From NCBI RefSeq assembly GCF_002741985.1, contig NZ_APHW01000013.1:1-64000 (forward strand): a stretch of DNA of 64,000 nt, read 5' to 3'. Under the pieces are notes generated by a model that worked only from the letters and a program-made list of their open reading frames with translations, ran no database searches and was not told where the DNA came from. This document shows, one piece after another, positions 19,251 to 28,388 of the stretch. How positions within the stretch are numbered: position 1 is the stretch's first letter; each line of letters begins with the position of its first letter. The translations under genes and the position numbers were made by a program. This DNA comes from Vibrio rotiferianus CAIM 577 = LMG 21460 (GTDB lineage Bacteria; Pseudomonadota; Gammaproteobacteria; Enterobacterales; Vibrionaceae).

Positions 19251-19879
19251 TGAGCACAGCGAAGCAGTATGGCTTTTACATTGATTCAAGCAAATGTACT
19301 GGCTGCAAAACATGTCAGCTCTCTTGTAAAGACAACAAAGATCTGGGTATCGACCGTAACTTCCGTCGTGTTTACGAGTACGTAGGCGGCAACTGGACAG
19401 AAGAAAACGGCGCGTTCCGTCAAAACGTGTTCGCGTACTACCTATCGATCTCTTGTAACCACTGTACTAACCCAGCGTGTACCAAGGTTTGTCCATCAGG
19501 TGCCATGCACAAGCGTGAAGAAGACGGCTTTGTTGTTGTCGATGAAAGCGTGTGTATCGGCTGTAAATCTTGTCACATGGCGTGTCCTTACGGCGCACCT
19601 CAATACAGCGAAGAAAAAGGTCACATGACTAAGTGTGATGGCTGTTATGAACGTGTCGCAGAAGGCTTAATGCCAGTGTGTGTTGATAGCTGTCCATTAC
19701 GTGCGATTGAGTTTGGCCCAATTGATGAGCTACGCGCGAAATACGGTTCAAACGCGGATGTGGCACCACTGCCAGATTCTCGCATTACTAGCCCGAACTT
19801 GATCGTGAAGCTAAATCCAAATGGTCGTCCAACCAATGACCGCACTGGTTTCCTACAGAATCCAAGAGAGGTGAAATAA
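19250..19879 (+). CDS. dmsB: DMSO reductase iron-sulfur subunit DmsB
   Basis: The 209-residue protein has four ferredoxin-like cysteine groups: CTGCKTCQLSC near residue 16, CNHCTNPACTKVCP near residue 68, CIGCKSCHMACP near residue 103 and CDGCYERV ... CVDSCP further on. These carry four [4Fe-4S] clusters that pass electrons from the membrane subunit to DmsA. Length matches E. coli DmsB (about 205). Start and stop overlap both neighbours by one base (TAATG), so the three subunits are translationally coupled. Confidence 0.95.
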   Translation: MSTAKQYGFYIDSSKCTGCKTCQLSCKDNKDLGIDRNFRRVYEYVGGNWTEENGAFRQNVFAYYLSISCNHCTNPACTKVCPSGAMHKREEDGFVVVDESVCIGCKSCHMACPYGAPQYSEEKGHMTKCDGCYERVAEGLMPVCVDSCPLRAIEFGPIDELRAKYGSNADVAPLPDSRITSPNLIVKLNPNGRPTNDRTGFLQNPREVK

Positions 19880-20730
19880 TGTTATACGAAGCACCATTAG
19901 TTGCCTTTACGGTTCTTGCTCAAACCGCGGTTGGCGCGCACCTAACGGTTAACGCGTTCGAGAAATTCGGTAAGCCACCACGTGTGACAGAGCCTCGTAT
20001 GAACATCGCTCGTTTCGCTATTTTGGTTGTAATGGGATTGGGTTTCTTGTTCTCAACAACTCACTTAGGTAGCCCGCTTCGTGCCTTCAACGCATTAAAC
20101 CGAGTTGGCAGTGCAGCGCTATCTAACGAGATCTTAACGGGTGCAAGCTTTCTGTCTCTAGCGGGTTTGTACTGGTTGCTAACGATTCTAAAAATGGGCA
20201 GCGAAGGCGTTCGTAAAATCGTGAACTGGCTGTCTATCGCGGTTGGCGTGATTTTCATGTTCGCGATGGCGAATGTTTACCAAATCGAGACAGTGCCAGC
20301 ATGGTACTCACCAATGACAACAGTTGCGTTTTGGTTCACGGTCGTGACTTCAGGTCTGATGTTTGGTTACACGCTGATCAATGTATTGGACGTGACGGCT
20401 GAGAAAACCAATCGTCGCCTAATGTGGGCTGGTGTAAGCCTGATTGCGCTGAACCTAGCTTTCTCAGTGATGCAGACGATTCACTTCGCAGGCATCTCGA
20501 CCGCGATTCACAGTGGCTTAGATCAAATCACTATGTTATCTGGCTATGTTGCTGGTCATGTGTTGTTGCTTGTGGTTGCTGCTGCTCTTTGGGTATTCGC
20601 TGAGTTGTTTACCGCAGAAGGTCGCCAGAAGAACTTGCTGGTTATCGTGGCATTCGTTGCCTTGTTCGTTGCAGAGATTCTGGGTCGTAACGTGTTCTAC
20701 GGCATGCACTTTACATCTGGTTTGTACTAA
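19879..20730 (+). CDS. dmsC: DMSO reductase membrane anchor DmsC
   Basis: The 283-residue protein is strongly hydrophobic with about eight transmembrane helices and starts MLYEAPLVAFTVLAQTAVG, as DmsC proteins do. It anchors the reductase and oxidises menaquinol, feeding electrons to DmsB. The last codons (GLY-stop) lie in the first unit of a 19-base triplicated repeat that runs past the stop codon. Start overlaps dmsB by one base. Confidence 0.93.
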   Translation: MLYEAPLVAFTVLAQTAVGAHLTVNAFEKFGKPPRVTEPRMNIARFAILVVMGLGFLFSTTHLGSPLRAFNALNRVGSAALSNEILTGASFLSLAGLYWLLTILKMGSEGVRKIVNWLSIAVGVIFMFAMANVYQIETVPAWYSPMTTVAFWFTVVTSGLMFGYTLINVLDVTAEKTNRRLMWAGVSLIALNLAFSVMQTIHFAGISTAIHSGLDQITMLSGYVAGHVLLLVVAAALWVFAELFTAEGRQKNLLVIVAFVALFVAEILGRNVFYGMHFTSGLY

Positions 20731-20777
20731 TAACCGTTATTTGTACTGATAACCATTATTTGTACTGATAACAATTA
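20721..20777 (+). repeat. Three 19-bp tandem repeats across the dmsC stop codon
   Basis: Units at 20721-20739, 20740-20758 and 20759-20777 read TTTGTACTAATAACCGTTA, TTTGTACTGATAACCATTA and TTTGTACTGATAACAATTA. The first unit contains the last three codons and the stop of dmsC, so copies two and three are non-coding duplications of the gene end. They lie in the 130-base spacer before the chaperone gene. Confidence 0.9.
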
Positions 20778-20860
20778 GCAGAGTGGGGCGAGTGTTCGTC
20801 CCACCTCTGTTCCGTTTCATTTAATCGAAGAATAAAAACACCAGTCATCAAAGGTACTTC

Positions 20861-21472
20861 ATGCAAATTTCTCAACTTGAACCACAAGATACCAGCATCG
20901 TTCTTAAGCTGTTGGGTGCACTGTTTTACTACCAGCCAAAAGATTACCCGGCGGCAAATCTCGATACGTTGCTGAGTAATACTGATACGCCAATTGAAGC
21001 GCTTAATGACATGCTGCGCAGCTTTCAAAACGAGAGCGAAGAGGCACTGCAAATGGAGCACGATCGCATGTTTGCCGGTATTGGTGAGATGCCAGCGCCA
21101 CCTTGGGGTTCGGCTTATCTAGATAAAGAAGCGGTGTTGTTTGGTGAATCAACCATTGAATATCGTTACTTCTTGCAGCGTTGTGGTTTTGCTTTGGAAT
21201 CTGACCAACGTGAGCCAGAAGACCAGATCGGCTTGATGCTGATGGTGTTAGGCATGTTGATTGAAACTGAACAGAAAAAACTGGCGGCTGAAATGCTGCG
21301 CGAACACTTGATGACGTGGTTTGGTTTTTTCAACAAGCGCTTCAAAAAAACGGTGACTCTCACGCCTTACTCAAAACTGTCGAACCTTACTGAAGAATTA
21401 CTTCAATCCTTGAGTGAGCAATACCAAGTCGTTGTGCCAGCAAAGAGAGATTACTCGGATGCGCCAGTCTGA
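20861..21472 (+). CDS. dmsD: TorD/DmsD-family redox enzyme maturation chaperone
   Basis: The 203-residue, all-helical, soluble protein has the family hallmark EHDRMFAGIG-EMPAPPWGSAYLD at about residues 66-88 and later DQIGLMLMVLGML. Such chaperones bind the Tat leader of DmsA and hold it back until the molybdenum cofactor is inserted. Placement directly after dmsABC supports DmsA as its client. AAAGGTACTTC provides the ribosome binding site. Its end overlaps the next gene by 14 bases. Assignment to DmsD rather than another TorD branch is by context. Confidence 0.85.
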   Translation: MQISQLEPQDTSIVLKLLGALFYYQPKDYPAANLDTLLSNTDTPIEALNDMLRSFQNESEEALQMEHDRMFAGIGEMPAPPWGSAYLDKEAVLFGESTIEYRYFLQRCGFALESDQREPEDQIGLMLMVLGMLIETEQKKLAAEMLREHLMTWFGFFNKRFKKTVTLTPYSKLSNLTEELLQSLSEQYQVVVPAKRDYSDAPV

Positions 21473-21956
21473 ATCGGTTGACCTAAGCAAGCGACGTCTG
21501 TTTTCGTTCCGTCGTGCGCCAGTAGAGCAAGCTCAAGAGTCTCGTGTAAAAGCGAGACCGCCGTATGCGGTGGAAGAGTCGATGTTCACTCGGCTGTGTG
21601 ATGGATGCGGTAAGTGCGCTTCGGCATGTCCAAGCCAAATCATTGAAATGGTCGATGGCGTTGCCGCGTTAGACATCAGTTACTCGGCATGCGATTTATG
21701 CGGCGCGTGTAAGTCGGCGTGCCCTACATTGGCGCTTTCTAACCAAACAGAGTCTACAGGCTTGATTGCCACTATCTCGAACAGCTGCGAAAACTTATAC
21801 GGTTATTGCGGCAGTTGCGAGGACAGTTGCCCATATGATGCTTTGCAATGGCAAGATGATGTCAAACCTCAAATTGACGCTGCCAAATGCAAAGGTTGCG
21901 GACAATGCGCGCAAAGCTGCTACAACAGCATCATTAGCTTTGACTTAAAACGATAA
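21459..21956 (+). CDS. napF: NapF-type ferredoxin maturation protein
   Basis: From the chosen start (MRQSESVDLSKRRLF, preceded by AAAGAGAG) the protein is 165 residues. It has CDGCGKCASACP, CDLCGACKSACP, a degenerate cluster with CGSCEDSCP, and CKGCGQCAQSCY, giving several [4Fe-4S] sites in the NapF pattern. The N-terminal SKRRLFSFRR is also typical of NapF. In nitrate reductase operons NapF helps load iron-sulfur clusters into the Tat-exported catalytic subunit in the cytoplasm; here it overlaps the dms chaperone gene by 14 bases, so I infer it serves DmsA. A longer reading frame from 21414 lies deep inside the chaperone gene and is less likely. Confidence 0.82.
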   Translation: MRQSESVDLSKRRLFSFRRAPVEQAQESRVKARPPYAVEESMFTRLCDGCGKCASACPSQIIEMVDGVAALDISYSACDLCGACKSACPTLALSNQTESTGLIATISNSCENLYGYCGSCEDSCPYDALQWQDDVKPQIDAAKCKGCGQCAQSCYNSIISFDLKR

Positions 21957-21960
21957 AAAA

Positions 21961-21987
21961 GGGATTGGCGCGAACCAATCCCTTTTT
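21961..21987 (+). terminator. Terminator of the dms operon
   Basis: GGGATTGG at 21961-21968 pairs with CCAATCCC at 21975-21982 followed by TTTTT. The A-run in front allows it to work for the convergent azoR gene as well. Confidence 0.92.
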
Positions 21988-22011
21988 GTTTGTACTCAAT
22001 TCTATTTAATC

Positions 22012-22596
22012 TTACGCCAAGGTTGCCAATTGGCTTTGCGCGTCTGAAATGCCTTTCGCTGCTGCGTCTTCGCCCATGTTAAGCGCTTCTGCGTAAACAA
22101 ACTCCACATCCGTGATACCAACAAAGCCCAATACTGTGCGTAGGTATGGTGTCATGCTGTCGGTTGGTGAGTCTTTATGAAGACCACCACGTGTGGTGAC
22201 TACGATTGCTTTCTTACCTTCAATCAGACCTTGAACGCCATTTTCTGTGTATTTGAATGTCACGCCTGCACGAGCAATCAAATCAATCCAGTTTTTAAGC
22301 TGGGTTGGAATCGTGAAGTTGTACATTGGTGCTGCGATAACCAAAGTATCTGCTGCTTTAATTTCTTCAATCAAGGTATCAGATAGGTTAACCACTGCTT
22401 GTTGCTCTTGTGAAAGATCTTCTGTTGCACGAAGTGCTGTCGCAACGGAAAAGTCTAAAACTGGCAGTGGATTTGCAGCTAGGTCACGAACCGTTAGCTT
22501 ATCTTGGTCTACATTTTTGATGAAGTCTTCAACCAGTTTGTTTGATTGAGAGTAATCGCCAAGGATGCTTGATTTAAGAGCTAGTACACGAGACAT
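22012..22596 (-). CDS. azoR: FMN-dependent NADH:quinone oxidoreductase / azoreductase AzoR
   Basis: The 194-residue protein is a flavodoxin-fold enzyme: [12 protein letters not shown] at the N terminus binds FMN phosphate, [17 protein letters not shown] (about residues 92-108) forms the flavin and dimer contact, and TTRGGLH follows. It uses NADH to reduce quinones and azo compounds in two-electron steps and protects against quinone or thiol stress. Length fits AzoR (about 200). AAAGGAAATCC precedes the ATG. It is a single gene between two terminator/promoter regions. Confidence 0.92.
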   Translation of the reverse strand: MSRVLALKSSILGDYSQSNKLVEDFIKNVDQDKLTVRDLAANPLPVLDFSVATALRATEDLSQEQQAVVNLSDTLIEEIKAADTLVIAAPMYNFTIPTQLKNWIDLIARAGVTFKYTENGVQGLIEGKKAIVVTTRGGLHKDSPTDSMTPYLRTVLGFVGITDVEFVYAEALNMGEDAAAKGISDAQSQLATLA

Positions 22597-22745
22597 ATGG
22601 ATTTCCTTTAATAAGTGCTTTCGGCTATGTGATGCATTATAGGCAATGCCTAGCGACTCAAAACCCGATGGATTTGCTTAAGTTGTTCGAAAAAGTTGAA
22701 TGACTGTTGGATGCTGCTTTCCGTTATCTTGTTCTAGCCCTTATG

Positions 22746-22754
22746 TGCTACAAT
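22746..22754 (+). promoter_or_regulatory. Extended -10 promoter element of hrpA
   Basis: TGCTACAAT (22746-22754) is an extended -10 box one base off TATAAT. It would start transcription near 22761, which would exclude the upstream in-frame ATG at 22700 as the hrpA start. No good -35 box is visible at 17 bases, as expected for the extended type. Confidence 0.5.
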
Positions 22755-22792
22755 CCGCGCAGTTTTATGTAATGAAAAGAATAGGAAACGCT

Positions 22793-25700
22793 TTGACTTC
22801 GTCACAGCCCCCAAAAAAGAATCCCGCTGAAGAGCAAGCGACACCGTCAAATGGTGCGCAAAACGCCAAAGCGAAGCAGGGTAATGCACCTCAAGCACAA
22901 GCTTCTCAGAATGCTGCGCCTAAGGCTCAAGTGAATAACGCCGCATCACTGCGCAAGGCACTTAACCAGTGCATGATGCGCGACCGCTTCCGTTTGAGTA
23001 AACGAATCTCTGGTGCGAGCAAAATCAAAAAAGACGCGGCACGTAACGCTGTGTTTGATGAAATCGCATTAGACATCGCCAAATCCATGATGGTTGTGGA
23101 GCAACGCAGTAGCTACAAACCAACGATTGAATACCCAGAAATTCTGCCAGTCAGCCAAAAACGCGACGACATTGCAAAAGCGATAGAAGAAAACCAAGTG
23201 GTTATCGTTGCGGGTGAAACTGGTTCAGGTAAAACCACTCAGCTACCAAAAATCTGTGCTGAGCTTGGTCGCGGTAAGTTCGGTCTGATTGGTCACACTC
23301 AGCCTCGTCGTCTTGCGGCGCGTTCGGTTGCGAACCGTATTGCTGAAGAGATGGAAACCAAGCTTGGTGAGTTTGTTGGTTACAAGGTTCGATTCAACGA
23401 TCAGATCTCTGAAAATACCCAAATCAAATTGATGACGGACGGTATCTTGCTGGCTGAAATTCAGCATGACCGTTTCTTGAATCAATACGACACCATCATT
23501 ATCGATGAAGCGCACGAGCGCAGCCTTAACATCGATTTTATCTTGGGTTACTTGAAAGAGTTGCTGCCACGTCGTCCTGATCTGAAAGTGATCATCACGT
23601 CGGCAACCATTGACCCTGAGCGTTTTTCAAAACACTTCAACAACGCACCAATCATTGAAGTGTCAGGTCGAACTTACCCAGTAGAAACGCGTTACCGCCC
23701 ACTAAGTGGTGATGATGACAACGATCGTGACCAACTTGAGGGCATTTTCGAAGCGGTAGACGAACTGTGCGATGAAGGTTTAGGTGACATCCTGATCTTC
23801 ATGAACGGTGAGCGTGAAATCCGTGATACCGCTGATGCACTGTCTAAACGTAATCTGAAGAGCACGGAAATTGTGCCGCTTTACGCGCGTTTGTCGGCGG
23901 GTGAACAGAACAAGATTTTCCAACCTCATGCAGGTCGTCGCATTGTACTGGCAACCAACGTAGCGGAAACCTCGTTGACGGTTCCGGGCATCAAGTACGT
24001 TATCGACCCGGGTACGGCGCGTATCAGCCGATACAGTTACCGTACTAAGGTTCAGCGTCTTCCAATCGAGCCAGTTTCTCAGGCGAGTGCGAACCAGCGT
24101 AAAGGTCGTTGTGGTCGTGTGGAAGAGGGGATCTGTATCCGTCTGTACTCAGAGGAAGATTTCGAGTCACGTCCAGAGTTTACCGATCCTGAGATCCTAC
24201 GTACCAACCTAGCGTCTGTTATCTTGCAGATGACGGCACTTGGTCTGGGCGACATTCAAGCCTTCCCATTTGTGGAAGCGCCTGATAAACGTAACATCCA
24301 AGACGGTGTTCGTTTGTTGGAAGAGCTTGGTGCGATTAATGCAGAAGCGAAGGATCCAAAGAAACGCCTAACCAGCATAGGTCGCCAACTTGCGCGCCTT
24401 CCAATCGACCCACGTCTAGCACGTATGGTATTGGAATCACCAAAGCAAGGCGCGTTGAAAGAAGTGATGATCATCGCAGCGGCATTGTCGATTCAAGACC
24501 CGCGCGAGCGTCCAAGTGACAAGCAGCAATCTTCAGATGACAAGCACAAACGTTTCTTCCATGAAGAGTCAGACTTCCTGACGTTTGTGAACCTGTGGGA
24601 TTACATCCAGAAGCAGCAAAAAGCGCTGACGGGTAACCAGTTCCGCAAGCAATGTAAACAAGATTACTTGAACTACTTGCGCGTGCGTGAGTGGCAAGAT
24701 GTGTACTTCCAAATTCACCAGTCGATGCGTGAAATGGAATTCAAACTTAACGATGAGCCTGCGTCTTACCATGGCGTACACAGCTCAATCCTTGTCGGTT
24801 TGTTGTCGCACATCGGTATGAAAGACCAAGAGAAGAATGAATACCAAGGCGCGCGTAACGCTCGTTTCCATATCTTCCCAGCATCGGGTCTATTCAAGAA
24901 ACAACCTAAGTGGATCATGTCTGCTGAATTGGTGGAAACCTCTAAACTTTGGGGTCGTATCATCGCCAAGATTCAACCTGAGTGGATTGAACCGTTAGCG
25001 AAGCACCTAATTAAGCGCAGCTACAGCGAGCCGCATTGGTCGAAGAAACGTGCAGCAGTCTTGGCACACGAGAAAGTGATGCTTTACGGTGTGCCAATTG
25101 TACCGAAGCGTTTGGTGAACTACGGCAGTATCGATCCAACCGTCAGTCGTGAGCTATTCATTCGTAGCGCGCTGGTGGAAGGCGAGTGGGAAACCAAACA
25201 CGCGTTCTTCAAGCAAAACCGCAAGCTTCTTCAAGAAGTGGAAGAACTTGAACACAAATCTCGTCGCCGTGACATATTGGTGGATGACGATGAGCTGTTC
25301 GACTTCTACGACCAACGTGTTGGTACTGAAGTCGTTTCTGGCAAACACTTCGATACGTGGTGGAAGAAAGCATCGAAAGAGAACAAAGAACTGCTGAACT
25401 TTGAAAAAGAGATGCTGTTCAAGGGCGATGCAAGCCACGTTACTGATTTGGATTACCCGAACTTCTGGCATCAAAACAACCTAAAACTCAAATTGAGCTA
25501 CCAGTTTGAGCCGGGTGATGACAGTGACGGTGTGACGGTACACTTACCGCTGCCGATCTTGAACCAAGTTGAGCCTGCAGGTTTTGACTGGCAGATCCCT
25601 GGCCTGCGCCATGAGTTGGTTGTGAGCTTGATTAAATCGCTACCGAAGACAATCCGTAAGAACTTTGTTCCTGCGCCAAACTACGCTGATGCATTTTTAG

Positions 25701-26809
25701 CACGTTCTACGCCAATGGAAGCGCCATTACTTGACTCGTTAGAGAAAGAGTTGCGACGCATGACCGGTGTGGAAGTTCTGCGCGAAGATTGGAATATGGA
25801 TCAAATTCCGGAACACTTAAAGGTGACTTTCCGCGCGGTTGACCATAGAAATCGCAAGTTGAAGGAAAATAAAGACCTTCATGAATTGAAAGAGAGCTTG
25901 AAAGATAAAGTTCAAGAAACGCTTTCAAAAGTAGCGGATGACGACATCGAGCAGCAAGGTTTGCATACGTGGAGCTTTGGTGAGCTGCCTAAGGTGTACC
26001 AACAAAAACGTGGCGGTTACGACGTTAAAGCGTACCCAGCGATTGTGGATTCTAAAGACAGTGTTGAAATCAAACTGTACGAGACCGAATACGAGCAGGT
26101 TACGGCAATGCAAGCGGGTCAGCGTCGTCTGATCTTGTTGAACGTGCCGTCGCCAATCAAATATCTGCACTCCAACTTACCGAACAAATCGAAGTTGGGT
26201 CTGTACTTTAACCCTTACGGTAAAGTGCTGGATCTGATTGATGACTGTATCGCCTGTGGTGTCGATAAGCTTATCGAAGAGCAGGGCGGTTTGGTTTGGG
26301 AGCCTGAGAAGTTTGACGCGCTGAAAGAACACGTTCGTGCTGAGCTTGGTGATACCGTGGTGGAAATTGCGCAGCAAGTGGAAACCATCCTGACGACCGC
26401 CTTCAACATCAATAAGAAGTTGAAAGGCAAGATCGATTTCACCATGGCGTTTGCGTTATCGGACATCAAAGCACAAATCGAAGGACTGATCTTCAAAGGC
26501 TTCGCAACAGAATGTGGCTGGAAACGTCTGCCAGATATTCTACGTTACATGCGCGCGATTGAGCGCCGTATGGAGAAGTTGCCGATTGATCCGAATAAAG
26601 ACCGTTTACACATGCTAAAAGTGGAGTCAGTAGCCAGTGATTATAAAGAGTTGCTGAACAAGATTCCAAAAGGCATGGTGATTCCGGAGAATGTAAAAGA
26701 GATCCGTTGGATGCTCGAGGAGCTTCGAGTGAGCTTCTTTGCTCAACAATTAGGCACTCCATATCCGGTTTCTGATAAACGTGTCAAAAATGCGATTGAT
26801 GCTTGCTAA
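22793..26809 (+). CDS. hrpA: ATP-dependent RNA helicase HrpA
   Basis: This very large DEAH-box helicase has Walker A GETGSGKTT near residue 141, DEAH near 238, SAT, and the motif VI core QRKGRCGR, then HA2, OB-like and the long C-terminal DUF3418-type region of HrpA proteins. Total length from the chosen start is about 1338 residues, as usual. HrpA unwinds RNA, helps clear stalled ribosomes and affects mRNA processing. I chose the TTG at 22793 because AGGAAA lies at ideal spacing and the extended -10 box at 22746 places the transcript start after 22700. The ATG at 22772 is in frame but has no ribosome binding site. Confidence 0.9.
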   Translation: MTSSQPPKKNPAEEQATPSNGAQNAKAKQGNAPQAQASQNAAPKAQVNNAASLRKALNQCMMRDRFRLSKRISGASKIKKDAARNAVFDEIALDIAKSMMVVEQRSSYKPTIEYPEILPVSQKRDDIAKAIEENQVVIVAGETGSGKTTQLPKICAELGRGKFGLIGHTQPRRLAARSVANRIAEEMETKLGEFVGYKVRFNDQISENTQIKLMTDGILLAEIQHDRFLNQYDTIIIDEAHERSLNIDFILGYLKELLPRRPDLKVIITSATIDPERFSKHFNNAPIIEVSGRTYPVETRYRPLSGDDDNDRDQLEGIFEAVDELCDEGLGDILIFMNGEREIRDTADALSKRNLKSTEIVPLYARLSAGEQNKIFQPHAGRRIVLATNVAETSLTVPGIKYVIDPGTARISRYSYRTKVQRLPIEPVSQASANQRKGRCGRVEEGICIRLYSEEDFESRPEFTDPEILRTNLASVILQMTALGLGDIQAFPFVEAPDKRNIQDGVRLLEELGAINAEAKDPKKRLTSIGRQLARLPIDPRLARMVLESPKQGALKEVMIIAAALSIQDPRERPSDKQQSSDDKHKRFFHEESDFLTFVNLWDYIQKQQKALTGNQFRKQCKQDYLNYLRVREWQDVYFQIHQSMREMEFKLNDEPASYHGVHSSILVGLLSHIGMKDQEKNEYQGARNARFHIFPASGLFKKQPKWIMSAELVETSKLWGRIIAKIQPEWIEPLAKHLIKRSYSEPHWSKKRAAVLAHEKVMLYGVPIVPKRLVNYGSIDPTVSRELFIRSALVEGEWETKHAFFKQNRKLLQEVEELEHKSRRRDILVDDDELFDFYDQRVGTEVVSGKHFDTWWKKASKENKELLNFEKEMLFKGDASHVTDLDYPNFWHQNNLKLKLSYQFEPGDDSDGVTVHLPLPILNQVEPAGFDWQIPGLRHELVVSLIKSLPKTIRKNFVPAPNYADAFLARSTPMEAPLLDSLEKELRRMTGVEVLREDWNMDQIPEHLKVTFRAVDHRNRKLKENKDLHELKESLKDKVQETLSKVADDDIEQQGLHTWSFGELPKVYQQKRGGYDVKAYPAIVDSKDSVEIKLYETEYEQVTAMQAGQRRLILLNVPSPIKYLHSNLPNKSKLGLYFNPYGKVLDLIDDCIACGVDKLIEEQGGLVWEPEKFDALKEHVRAELGDTVVEIAQQVETILTTAFNINKKLKGKIDFTMAFALSDIKAQIEGLIFKGFATECGWKRLPDILRYMRAIERRMEKLPIDPNKDRLHMLKVESVASDYKELLNKIPKGMVIPENVKEIRWMLEELRVSFFAQQLGTPYPVSDKRVKNAIDAC

Positions 26810-26933
26810 GCGATCAGTACAATAGCGGCGGTTTTTCTTGTGGGGATTACTGACTAATCAATGGTTTGTCCAGTTATAGGCTCTATTGGTACAGTAATTG
26901 CAGATTTTTGGCCACAAGTGATTTTTAGTCATA

Positions 26934-26958
26934 AGAGAGGCAAAGGTTCGCCTCTTTT
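26934..26958 (+). terminator. Terminator after hrpA
   Basis: AGAGGC at 26936-26941 pairs with GCCTCT at 26950-26955 followed by TTT. Confidence 0.7.
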
Positions 26959-27022
26959 ATGTTTGCAGTACCAACCTCTGCCCAAAGCAGAAGTGGGTAA
27001 TAATAAAGAGTAAAGGTTGATG

Positions 27023-27502
27023 ATGAAGAAAACTCTATTGGCAGTAGCACTTCTTGGTGCTTCTTCTGCAGCAATGGCAGACTCGTGGATTTACGGCGGA
27101 GCGTCTGTAGGCCAGTCTGATTTTAAAGGCGAAAGTGACACTTCTTACTCAGTACACGTTGGTACAGGTATCTTGCCTATCATCGGTATCGAAGCAGGTG
27201 TAACTCAGCACGGTGAATTCAAAGTAGATGGCAAAGATACTAAGCTGACTTCTTACTACGCAGCACTTAAGCCAAGTATCGATTTCGGCCCGCTACACGT
27301 GTACGCAAAAGGCGGTATCCACCAGTGGGATAAGAAAGTTTCTGGCGGCACAAACGACGATGATTTCGATCTAATGTACGGTGTGGGTGCGGAATACTTC
27401 ATTTTCGGTCCTATGTCTGTTGGTGCAAGCTACATGAACTACACAGCGGGTAAAGACGACATCGGTACTTTCTCTCTAAACGCGACACTGCACTTCCTAT
27501 AA
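27023..27502 (+). CDS. Small outer-membrane beta-barrel protein (paralog 1)
   Basis: The 159-residue protein has a signal peptide MKKTLLAVALLGASSAAMA cut before DSWIYGG. The mature part of about 140 residues alternates hydrophobic and polar residues in eight likely beta-strands, ending in LHFL, which fits an OmpW/OprF-N-like small barrel. In-frame starts at 27017 (TTG) and 27020 (ATG) precede it; the last ATG has the best distance to AAAGG. It is clearly paralogous to the next gene (shared DSWIY, VGTGILPIIGIE, PSIDFGPLHVY). Function is unknown. Confidence 0.8.
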   Translation: MKKTLLAVALLGASSAAMADSWIYGGASVGQSDFKGESDTSYSVHVGTGILPIIGIEAGVTQHGEFKVDGKDTKLTSYYAALKPSIDFGPLHVYAKGGIHQWDKKVSGGTNDDDFDLMYGVGAEYFIFGPMSVGASYMNYTAGKDDIGTFSLNATLHFL

Positions 27503-27531
27503 TCATCGAGTTCTTCGAAGGTTTATTTGTA

Positions 27532-27560
27532 AAACGTCGGCAACATGCCGGCGTTTTTTT
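27532..27560 (+). terminator. Terminator after barrel gene 1
   Basis: AACGTCGGCA pairs with TGCCGGCGTT (one mismatch or G-T pair) and is followed by seven T. Confidence 0.9.
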
Positions 27561-27706
27561 GTTTGTAAATCACACAAATAAATATTATTCCCCCACTTTC
27601 CGAAAAACGAGCTAGCTTTCTCATATAGTCTGGCTAGAAAAGCATAATAGACGCGAAAACACTCGTCTTATAGGCCAGTCTGGAATCCAATCAGAAAGGT
27701 ATCACT

Positions 27707-28222
27707 ATGAAAACAAAATTCTCGTTATTGGCTTTGGTGCTTTGTTCAAGTTCAGCGTTTGCTGACTCTTGGATCTATGCTGGTGGTCAAATTGGTCAGT
27801 CTGATATCGACAGCGAAAATGACACCACTTACGGTATTCATGTAGGCACAGGGATCTTGCCATTGATTGGTATTGAAGTTGGCTACTTTAACCATGGACA
27901 AGTTGACCTATCTTTAGGTGGAAACTCCGGCAGTGTGGATTTTTCTTCGTTCTACTTAGCAGCAAAACCTAGCATTGATTTTGGCCCTCTCCACGTATAC
28001 GGCAAAGCGGGAATTAACGCATTTAATGTTGAATACAACGGATCATTAAGTTCTTTGGACAAGGATGATGGTGTGTCATATATGGTTGGATTTGGCGCTG
28101 AATACTTCGTTCTGGACAACATCTCAATCGGGGCGAGTTATCAAGCTTTTGGCGTGGATATTGAAGGAGATAGTGATAGCTTAAGTAGCATTACTGGCAA
28201 TGTAACATTCCACTTCTTGTAA
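27707..28222 (+). CDS. Small outer-membrane beta-barrel protein (paralog 2)
   Basis: The 171-residue protein has a signal peptide (MKTKFSLLALVLCSSSAFA) and the same plan as the upstream barrel: DSWIYAGGQIGQSD, VGTGILPLIGIEVGYF, KPSIDFGPLHVYGKAG and an FHFL end. Each copy has its own terminator, so they seem to be separate transcription units produced by gene duplication, and they have diverged in surface loops. Probably an OmpW-like or porin-like small barrel; ligand unknown. Confidence 0.8.
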   Translation: MKTKFSLLALVLCSSSAFADSWIYAGGQIGQSDIDSENDTTYGIHVGTGILPLIGIEVGYFNHGQVDLSLGGNSGSVDFSSFYLAAKPSIDFGPLHVYGKAGINAFNVEYNGSLSSLDKDDGVSYMVGFGAEYFVLDNISIGASYQAFGVDIEGDSDSLSSITGNVTFHFL

Positions 28223-28242
28223 TACTGGTTTCGCATCACCCC

Positions 28243-28269
28243 AAAGGCACCTTTCACAGGTGCTTTTTT
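28243..28269 (+). terminator. Terminator after barrel gene 2
   Basis: GCACCT at 28247-28252 pairs with AGGTGC at 28258-28263 followed by TTTTTT. Confidence 0.88.
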
Positions 28270-28388
28270 GTTTTTTGTTGCCTTTCTTTCGTTCTGAGAC
28301 CTTGTACTTTTAAACCGGACTTTTGTCCTGAAACTTTGTCCTGCTTCCTCATTATGATTGCGCCATCAGAACGAACGAGGAAAACATT

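Noticed and set aside
22700-22792. 31-codon N-terminal extension of HrpA
   Set aside because: It lies largely ahead of the predicted transcript start and its residues are Cys/Ser-rich, unlike the family.
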